DNA of 64,000 bases from the NCBI GenBank assembly GCA_020445145.1, contig JAGRHC010000008.1:1-64000 (forward strand), written 5' to 3'. Shown here in pieces: positions 58,801-64,000 of this stretch; positions within the stretch are counted from its first letter, which is position 1, and each line of letters starts with the position of its first letter. The position numbers were made by a program, and so were the translations under genes. Source of the DNA: Alphaproteobacteria bacterium. Its GTDB lineage: Bacteria; Pseudomonadota; Alphaproteobacteria; Micavibrionales; Micavibrionaceae. The notes beneath the pieces were generated by a model. It had not been told where the DNA came from and searched no databases. It saw only the letters and a program-made list of their open reading frames with translations.

Positions 58801-60783
58801 TTCAAGGGCATTTGCCTGACCGATACCTTCCAGCTTTACGAAAAGGAAGATTTGGTGAGCCGCCTTCTGGTCGATAACTCCAGCCGCCGCCAACGGCAAA
58901 AGGAACTGGATATTCGCGTCATCATCGGCAACCCGCCTTATTCGGCGGGACAAAAAAGTGAAAACGATAATTCTGCAAATGTGGAATACAAACATTTGGA
59001 TAATAGAATAGCTGAAACTTACGTTTCCAATTCACTACGACAAGGTGGTAAGCGGGCAACGTATGACTCATATATCCGCGCCATTCGCTGGGGGTCTGAC
59101 CGGATCGGGGAAAGCGGCGTCATGTCCTATGTCTCCAATGCCGGGTGGATCGACGGCAACGCGATGGACGGGATGCGCCACTGTCTGGCCGAGGAATATT
59201 CCAGCCTCTATATCTTCCATTTGCGGGGTAATCAAAGAACGCAGGGCGAATTATCGCGCAAGGAAGGCGGAAAAATTTTTGGATCGGGTAGCCGTGCGCC
59301 GATTGCCATTTCCCTTTTTGTCAAAAACCCGAAGGCAAAAGACCACGGCAAAATCTATTTCCACGACATCGGCGATTACCTAAGCCAGAAAGAAAAACTG
59401 GACATCATCCGCAATGTCAAAAGCATCGAGGGCATCACCGCACAAAACGGCTGGCAAACCATCGTACCGGATCAATATAATGACTGGATCAACCAACGGG
59501 ATGAGAGTTTTGACAGTTTTATTGGGACATACGACAAAAAAGATTCAAAGAACAATCTAATTTTCCAAAACAGTTCTAGCGGCGTCCTTACAAGCCGTGA
59601 CGCTTGGATTTACAATTTCTCTAAAGAAATTCTAAAAAATAATATTTCCAACTTCATAGAATTTTATAACCATGAAAGACTCCGGTTCAATAAGGTAACT
59701 GATGGCAACGACAATGTTGACTTAAATAAGTTTCTTAATAATGACCCTAAAAAGATAAGTTGGGGGGTCAATATTAAGTCAGATATAAAAAATAATGTAA
59801 CAAAGGATCACGATCAAAAACACTATACTATAGGGATCTATCGCCCTTTTACAAAGATATGGATGTACGCAGACAAGAGTTTAAGTCATAGCTTTTATTC
59901 CATACAAAGCATATATCCTCACAGTAGCTCAAATGATCTTTCAATTTTTGTTAATGGAGCTGGCTCGGATAAAGGCTTTTCTTGCCTTATGGTTTCTTCT
60001 ATACCGAATTACCATACTCTTGACACAGGCCAATGCTTTCCCCTCAAACTCTATGAAAAGACGGAAGGCACCGAGGGCGGATTATTCGCCGGGCAGGCAT
60101 CCGAAAACGGCTACCGCGTGAAGGACGGGATCACCGATGCGGGGCTGGCGCATTTCAGGGCCGCCTATTCGGGCGAAAAGATCACCAAGGAAGATGTGTT
60201 CTATTATATCTATGGCCTGCTCCATTCGGAGGATTACCGCGCCCGCTATGCCGATAATCTATCCAAACAACTGCCCCGCATCCCGTGCGTCAAAACGCCT
60301 TCCGATTTTTGGGCGTTCTCAAAGGCCGGGCGCGCACTGGCGGAACTGCATGTGAACTATGAAACCGTGGAGCCTTACCCCGTGACCTATAAGGAAGGCG
60401 CGCTGTTTATGGATCAACTCAAACCCGCAGATTATCGGGTGGAGAAAATGAAATTCGGCAAGCGTGGCAAGGAAACGGATAAATCAACCGTGATCTATAA
60501 CCACAAAATCACCATGACCGATATTCCCCTCGCGGCCTATGATTACGTGGTGAACGGCAAACCCGCCCTCGAATGGGTGATGGAGCGTCAAGGCGTCAAA
60601 ACCGACAAGGCAAGCGGCATCGTCAACGATGCGAATTTATATGCCCTCGAAACCGTAGGCGATGCGGCCTATCCGCTCAAACTCTTCCAACGCGTCATCA
60701 CGGTAAGTTTAGAGACCATGAAAATCGTCCGCGCCTTGCCGAAACTGGAGATACAGGAAGAGAAGAAGGATAAGGCGGCGTAA
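55876..60783 (+). CDS. Type ISP single-polypeptide restriction-modification enzyme
   Basis: About 1635 residues, close to LlaGI-type enzymes. The N-terminal Mrr-like nuclease has a PD-(D/E)XK pattern (GIDLVAK with D67, then IQCK with Q82 and K84). The SF2 helicase has Walker A (CGTGKT, about 197-203), DEAH (about 329), MTATPR, and motif VI (QSVGRVMRR). A coupler leads to the gamma N6-adenine methyltransferase with motif I (DPFTGTGTF, about 910) and NPPY (about 1018-1021). The last 450 residues, partly more AT-rich (59.5-60 kb), form the target-recognition domain. One protein both methylates and restricts, translocating between head-to-head sites. All catalytic motifs look intact. ATG 55876 is taken as the start; TTG 55867 is possible. 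Confidence 0.93.
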   Translation: MNNELNTLLKKYRDHSKTEREKGEYFELLSQDFLKNDPVLAQQYSEVWTYSKWAELQGIDKRDTGIDLVAKLADEEGYCAIQCKFYDEDHRISKKDIDSFFTASGKAPFTRRLIIDTTSADWSEHAEDALVGQSIPVNRIGLSDLEQSPIDWSAYAREQKVVLKEKKSLFPHQQRALKDVQDGLTEAERGKLVMACGTGKTFTSLKIAETLAGKGKRVLYLVPSLALMSQTVREWSNDTKTPLHSFAVCSDVQVGKRKAKDDLSDINAHDLAFPATTDAMKLAEKMSGDLAGNDAAEKMTVVFSTYQSIQVISDAQHKYGMPDFDLIICDEAHRTTGAKLAGEDDSNFVKVHYQDYIKGKKRIYMTATPRIYGEAVKSKAKEVDAVLCSMDDAELFGETLHEITFSEAVSQGLLTDYKVIVLAVDEEVVSASVQKRLSNEHTELDLDDATKIIGCYRALTKLDLQDDLRADQKPMQRAVAFCNTIANSKLIVDEFSLVVEEYLAEMGAEENAMLQCEAMHVDGTYNAKEREKLIDWLNNVEDANTCHILSNARCLSEGVDVPALDAIMFMHPRKSQIDVVQSVGRVMRRAEGKSLGYVILPVGVPAGIPADEALNNNEKYKVVWQILNALRSHDDRFEAGINRIDLGEKNSRIEIVAVADTLPQRVEKTPPGSNIGQGAAASDDDNRGDSTPKPAAPKQTSFAFDEFSKAILARIVKKCGTRDYWEDWANDIADIAQKHISRIKGILKNEGKERKAFDAFLEEIRDDLNDSITQEDAIEMLAQHLITKPVFEALFEGYSFAKNNPVSVAMQKVLDVLDEHTLEKESESLQKFYNSVRRRAEGIESAEAKQRIVVQLYDKFFRNAFPRLTEKLGIVYTPVEVVDFIIHSVNDVLKSEFGQTLGSKGVHILDPFTGTGTFITRLLQSGLIAPEELPYKYENEIHANEIVLLAYYIAAINIEQVYHDAAAQDEGEYKPFKGICLTDTFQLYEKEDLVSRLLVDNSSRRQRQKELDIRVIIGNPPYSAGQKSENDNSANVEYKHLDNRIAETYVSNSLRQGGKRATYDSYIRAIRWGSDRIGESGVMSYVSNAGWIDGNAMDGMRHCLAEEYSSLYIFHLRGNQRTQGELSRKEGGKIFGSGSRAPIAISLFVKNPKAKDHGKIYFHDIGDYLSQKEKLDIIRNVKSIEGITAQNGWQTIVPDQYNDWINQRDESFDSFIGTYDKKDSKNNLIFQNSSSGVLTSRDAWIYNFSKEILKNNISNFIEFYNHERLRFNKVTDGNDNVDLNKFLNNDPKKISWGVNIKSDIKNNVTKDHDQKHYTIGIYRPFTKIWMYADKSLSHSFYSIQSIYPHSSSNDLSIFVNGAGSDKGFSCLMVSSIPNYHTLDTGQCFPLKLYEKTEGTEGGLFAGQASENGYRVKDGITDAGLAHFRAAYSGEKITKEDVFYYIYGLLHSEDYRARYADNLSKQLPRIPCVKTPSDFWAFSKAGRALAELHVNYETVEPYPVTYKEGALFMDQLKPADYRVEKMKFGKRGKETDKSTVIYNHKITMTDIPLAAYDYVVNGKPALEWVMERQGVKTDKASGIVNDANLYALETVGDAAYPLKLFQRVITVSLETMKIVRALPKLEIQEEKKDKAA

Positions 60784-60995
60784 TGAGATTGATAGACGAA
60801 CTTAAACAAAAATTTCCTGATATTACCGATTGGCAGGTTGAACAAGGCAAACGCCATGAGAAGGAGCGCATAAATCAATCAACCGAGACAATAGAGTTTC
60901 TTGCAATCTCGCCAGACCAGACGCAAAAAAGGCGCTTTATTTATACGAATTTCTCCGATTGCGAAGGAACCAAAGAAAGCTGGCGTGAAGTCTAA
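60783..60995 (+). CDS. Unrecognised 70-residue protein coupled to the type ISP enzyme
   Basis: Its ATG overlaps the last base of the type ISP stop (TAATG), so it is translationally coupled. It is charged and soluble (MRLIDELKQKFPDITDWQVEQGKRHEKER), with no recognised family, and overlaps the opposing B3-like gene stop by 4 bases. It could be an accessory factor for the restriction enzyme. Confidence 0.6.
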   Translation: MRLIDELKQKFPDITDWQVEQGKRHEKERINQSTETIEFLAISPDQTQKRRFIYTNFSDCEGTKESWREV

Positions 60996-62032
60996 GACAG
61001 CGCGGTTTTCCCCGAATCACGTTGTTCACCCAAGCGCCAGAAATACATATCGACAATTTTCATGACCGGATAATTCACCCCGTGCGAGGAGACACGCGCC
61101 TGCGCTTTTTCAAAATCCTGTTTTTGTTCCAGGCAAAAAGCAATCATTTCGCTGAAATTCTTTTTGTTCAAATAGGAATAGCTCAATCCGTGATGTTTTA
61201 TTCCTGCGATAAAAAAACGATCATACGCCGGGATGCAGCCCAAAGTCCCCATGAGAATTTTGGTGGCCAAGGTGTCCGTTACATTAACCTCTCGCCTCGG
61301 AAGCTCCGTTGTTTTCCTGTAAAAATTTTTTAGCCAGTCAATCAATTCAAAAATCAACTCGACCTCGTTTTCATCGTTCTTGTTCAAACGATCCAAGGAT
61401 ATGTCTCTAAGACCCCTATATCTGGGGTTTAATATCTCTTTAACCGCCCCCTCATGTATCCGGTAATCTTTTTGCAAAAGGAAACTGGAGCCACGATACA
61501 TGCCCCAGCTAGCAAGATAAAAACCCAAGTGAAGACTGGCCAGATCATAGTTTGTAGGATTTGCCCCAAAGAATTGATAGCAATGTTCCCATGATCGGAA
61601 CCGATGATGCTTATCGCCCCTCATGCTTTTGTGAAATTCGGTAACTTCGGAAAGAAGGTCATCGGCTTTATTCATATGCGGAAGTTTCTTCCGTGATTTC
61701 TCATGCAAGCATTTTTGAATAGGTATGGTTTTTTTGCCATCAGTGATTATCTTAATGGCCTCTGGCCCTAAAATCTCAATAGTTACACGATCTCCAAGGT
61801 TACAATTTTTATGAAACCAGTTTGTTAACTCCGGCCCCACCATAATCCTCGGCACACCATTTTTGTTCGCGCTTCTATTTACGCGGCCCATAAGTTTGTA
61901 CTTATCACCGTTCAAAAAAACGCTGATCGGACCTTCCTTTGGTCTGACATAATTTGAAACGCTGACCCCAAGATTAAAAAACCCTTTGTCGTAGTATGTT
62001 TTATGCAGAGTAAGCGGGTACTTATGTCCCAT
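60992..62032 (-). CDS. Unrecognised protein with possible B3-like DNA-binding N-terminus
   Basis: A 346-residue protein, third in the leftward operon, 17 bases behind the HIRAN gene. Residues 1-100 look like a beta-barrel DNA-binding module of the B3/EcoRII-N type: GFFNLGVSVSNYV, then GRVNRSANKNGVPRIMVGPELTNWF and LGDRVTIEIL, with many Arg/Lys/Asn. Residues 130-346 are helical with FRSWEHCYQFF, LHLGFYLASWGMYRGSSFL and LGCIPAYDRFFIAG, a conserved-looking but unnamed domain. No nuclease motif is evident. It may be the DNA-binding or target-recognition partner of the kinase and HIRAN proteins. The B3 call is tentative. Confidence 0.55.
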   Translation of the reverse strand: MGHKYPLTLHKTYYDKGFFNLGVSVSNYVRPKEGPISVFLNGDKYKLMGRVNRSANKNGVPRIMVGPELTNWFHKNCNLGDRVTIEILGPEAIKIITDGKKTIPIQKCLHEKSRKKLPHMNKADDLLSEVTEFHKSMRGDKHHRFRSWEHCYQFFGANPTNYDLASLHLGFYLASWGMYRGSSFLLQKDYRIHEGAVKEILNPRYRGLRDISLDRLNKNDENEVELIFELIDWLKNFYRKTTELPRREVNVTDTLATKILMGTLGCIPAYDRFFIAGIKHHGLSYSYLNKKNFSEMIAFCLEQKQDFEKAQARVSSHGVNYPVMKIVDMYFWRLGEQRDSGKTALS

Positions 62033-62049
62033 AAAATTCTCCCAAAATA

Positions 62050-62781
62050 TTACTTGGGCATTACTTGCACCAAGGCCGAAATTTTAGGCCGTTCCAGCGT
62101 ACCGTTAATTTTCGTGATGCTGGCCGCGATGTCATACCGCCCCAAGGCATGATGCGCGAAATACTGGCTATAGCCGCGCGGCACATAGCCGAGTTTCGTT
62201 TCCCCCGTGTAAATCGCAATCGCGTCCGGGTCTTTGTCGTTCTCCGGTTCCGGCACAAAACGAACCTCCTTGCCCAAGAGGGATTGAATGGGTTGGATTT
62301 CCATCCCGTCACAATGCCGGAAACCTGCAATTTCGATCACCAGATCAAAGGGCGGCATCATGTTTTCCAGATCGGGAAAGAACGAAAACCCGTCCCCCGT
62401 CAATTCCCCGCGCGTATAGGCCAGAATTTGCATCGTGGAGAGGTTCCCCGCTTGTTCCGGGGGAAGACGGTAAGAACGCAAATACTCCGGGTAATCCGAA
62501 CGGCTGGGGCTGGCAATGCGTTTGGACAGAATGTCTTTCACATTGCCGTTATAGATTTTTCCCGCCTCATAAGGATAGGCGGTCATACCGCTAAACTGCT
62601 CATGCGTGCGCGCTTCTTTTGTATCCTCGTTATCGTAATATTCCAGAAGCCAGTTGCCGTTTTCCGCGCGCACTTCCCCGACAACGAAACGCTTCCCATT
62701 GTTTTCATTGTTTTGCAGGTTCATGATCTGCCAGATCACTAGAAGCTTTTCCGGCGTCATTAAGTGTTCAACAAATTTCAT
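62050..62781 (-). CDS. HIRAN-domain protein, possible HipS/HipA-N-lobe-like N-terminus
   Basis: A 243-residue protein. The C-terminal 95 residues (about 147-240) are a HIRAN domain: EIAGFRHCDGMEIQPIQSLLGKEVRFVPEPENDKDPDAIAIYTG and LGYVPRGYSQYFA. HIRAN domains bind DNA ends or 3' ssDNA in helicases such as HLTF. The N-terminal part has DYPEYLRSYRLPPEQ and LAYTRGELTGDGFSF, which resembles the small N-terminal subdomain of HipA (HipS in the HipBST system). ATG 62781 overlaps the kinase stop (ATGA), so the two proteins are made together. Known HIRAN proteins suggest sensing of damaged or foreign DNA. Confidence 0.78.
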   Translation of the reverse strand: MKFVEHLMTPEKLLVIWQIMNLQNNENNGKRFVVGEVRAENGNWLLEYYDNEDTKEARTHEQFSGMTAYPYEAGKIYNGNVKDILSKRIASPSRSDYPEYLRSYRLPPEQAGNLSTMQILAYTRGELTGDGFSFFPDLENMMPPFDLVIEIAGFRHCDGMEIQPIQSLLGKEVRFVPEPENDKDPDAIAIYTGETKLGYVPRGYSQYFAHHALGRYDIAASITKINGTLERPKISALVQVMPK

Positions 62782-63797
62782 GCTCCAATAGCCTCTTGCG
62801 CCCTCTGATGCCTTGCCGTGAGCAGCCTCGTCATAAAATCGGCGCGCCGGGGCGTTAGACAATATTCAGGGTTTTGTATATCAAATTCCGTGAGTCTCTT
62901 TATATCTTCGCATAGCGGTGATGGGTCTTGCGACAAAATTCTGGCCATTTCCGGCTGTGTTTGTGGATATGTAGATGCCAGTTTTTGCAATAATTCAAAA
63001 TGCCCGACATGTCTGGGGTCGTTTATACCCCAGCGCATGTGATGCGTCCCTTTATCAATATAAGCACCAAGATTTTGAAGTTTAGACGGCATTTTCTGCG
63101 CCAAAACCTCGTATCCCATCGCCGTACCGTTATCAAAGGCGGGTGATAGATCAATGTTATATCGCCCCGTTTGATCGAAATAGGATATGACTTCCCAATT
63201 TTCCTGATGGCGATCCGTGTTCCCGATCAGGCAATCGAGCAAAAGCATCCTTGCCCATTTGATCTGCCAGTCAGAAATCCCCATGTCCTTAAAAAGCTCA
63301 ATAATGGTTTCAAAATTATGCTGGCTTCCCTTATCCCGATCATAATCGGGGATTTGCAGGGACATAAAATCGCCGCCCCTGTCAACACGCGCTTGCGGCG
63401 CTTGGGGGTAGCCATGAAACCATTCGATCAGGCAGGCATATTCCTTTTGCTCCGCACCCGGCACCGTCCGGCACGCAACGAAGGCAGGCGGAACCTCTAT
63501 GCCGAGATACCGCCCGATTTTATAGGCGATAATCTCGATCCAGAATTGTTCATGGAAAATATAGCCGCTCTTTTTGCGTTCAAATGCTTTTTTATAAAGG
63601 TAGCGGTGTTCTGGAATAAGGAACGGGTAAACTTCTCCTGATGGGCACCGTACAGCAAATTTTGAGCGCGTGCCTTCCGCGTAAGGGTCAAAATCGCCGC
63701 CCAAAGACCAGCCCGTTATATCCACGATTTGACCGGGCTTTTGTTCCGTTTCAGGAGGCTTGTAAAACTGGCTGTATTTCTGAAAATCTGATGGCAT
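62778..63797 (-). CDS. HipA-like serine/threonine kinase
   Basis: A 339-residue protein of the HipA family C-terminal kinase fold, lacking the N-terminal HipA subdomain. The catalytic loop is LLLDCLIGNTDRHQEN (D195 and N200) and the metal-binding Asp is in PAFDNGT (D222). Upstream residues include a Gly-rich segment (RSKFAVRCPSGEVYP) and a Lys-containing strand in the ATP-binding lobe. HipA and HipT phosphorylate aminoacyl-tRNA synthetases and stop growth. It is first in a leftward operon, coupled to the HIRAN gene, and no HipB-type HTH antitoxin gene is adjacent within the window. Confidence 0.85.
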   Translation of the reverse strand: MPSDFQKYSQFYKPPETEQKPGQIVDITGWSLGGDFDPYAEGTRSKFAVRCPSGEVYPFLIPEHRYLYKKAFERKKSGYIFHEQFWIEIIAYKIGRYLGIEVPPAFVACRTVPGAEQKEYACLIEWFHGYPQAPQARVDRGGDFMSLQIPDYDRDKGSQHNFETIIELFKDMGISDWQIKWARMLLLDCLIGNTDRHQENWEVISYFDQTGRYNIDLSPAFDNGTAMGYEVLAQKMPSKLQNLGAYIDKGTHHMRWGINDPRHVGHFELLQKLASTYPQTQPEMARILSQDPSPLCEDIKRLTEFDIQNPEYCLTPRRADFMTRLLTARHQRAQEAIGA

Positions 63798-63908
63798 GGG
63801 TTCAAGATAACGGATTTAATCTTGATGTGAACACATATATTTCATAGATAATGAACATAAGATTTTAATACTCACAGAGCCTTCATTTCACCCCTTAAAA
63901 ATTATTTT

Positions 63909-63928
63909 GGGGGCATTATTGGGGGCAT
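63909..63928. repeat. Right-end G-rich repeat pair
   Basis: GGGGGCAT at 63909 and 63921, 12 bases apart, as at the left end. The block matches 50591-50610 at 18 of 20 bases. It lies 58 bases before the tRNA-like 12-mer at the end of the window. The region 63798-64000 is otherwise AT-rich with no gene. Confidence 0.65.
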
Positions 63929-63985
63929 TTTCTAATTCGAATTGGAAGTAATTAATTTATTTCAATTTACTATACCTTATTTATT

Positions 63986-63997
63986 AATCCCTTCACT
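63986..63997. other. Candidate attR (12-base copy of tRNA-Gly 3' region)
   Basis: AATCCCTTCACT is identical to 50459-50470 in the T arm and acceptor stem of tRNA-Gly. The following three bases (TCC) differ from the tRNA (CGC), so this is either a short core, a decayed site, or chance. The window ends here, so the far side cannot be seen. Confidence 0.45.
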
Positions 63998-64000
63998 TCC

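Overview
The window comes from an alphaproteobacterium. Markers are a GcrA cell-cycle regulator, an omega subunit with a long acidic tail, a family-5-type uracil-DNA glycosylase, the era-rnc-lepB and acpS-DUF2062 blocks, and a single long RelA/SpoT protein. The genus cannot be fixed by eye. Most host genes use many GGG, GCG and T-ending codons. From about 50.5 kb to the right end the codon use shifts towards GCC/GGC/AAA, as expected of acquired DNA.

Layout. (1) 0-4.8 kb: an RND efflux operon read leftwards, headed by an ArsR-family repressor with the cysteine pair of SqrR/BigR persulfide sensors and ending in a DUF2892 membrane protein. (2) 4.8-12 kb: envelope genes: HldE (LPS heptose), a LapG-like transglutaminase-type protease with a cytoplasmic MshEN-like c-di-GMP motif pair, a FieF-like cation exporter, a GT2/LAB_N/ArnT-like lipid-modification set and a zinc metallopeptidase. 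(3) 12-18.8 kb: a chaperone-usher locus with three DUF4402 subunits, next to a lone receiver protein and a ribbon-helix-helix protein; one 16-bp palindrome recurs upstream of both pilin transcription units. (4) 19-22.8 kb: a tautomerase and HxlR regulator sharing a repeat operator, a run of small unknown genes, tRNA-Tyr, an rlmB-type methyltransferase and a possible small gene without a usual start codon. (5) 22.8-50 kb: mostly housekeeping: polA, a structured intergenic region, rpmI-rplT, pheS/pheT (split by a GNAT gene and an opposing repeat-rich gene), gcrA, era-rnc-lepB, DUF2062-acpS, apt, rsh, rpoZ, udg, a compact YdbH/YnbE/YdbL set, leuA, a Trm112-type protein, a CnoX-like thioredoxin and a YbaK-type deacylase.

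(6) 50.4-64 kb: a genomic island integrated at tRNA-Gly(GCC). A P4-type integrase sits beside the tRNA. Short G-rich repeats occur at both ends, and a 12-base copy of the tRNA 3' region lies in the last 15 bases. Inside are two unknown genes joined by a 56-bp duplication, a second recombinase module, an M15-like peptidase, a single-polypeptide type ISP restriction-modification enzyme, and a leftward three-gene operon: HipA-like kinase, HIRAN protein, and a protein with a possible B3-like DNA-binding N-terminus. That operon is the best candidate for an undescribed system; the MshEN-like/LapG-like fusion protein is the second.
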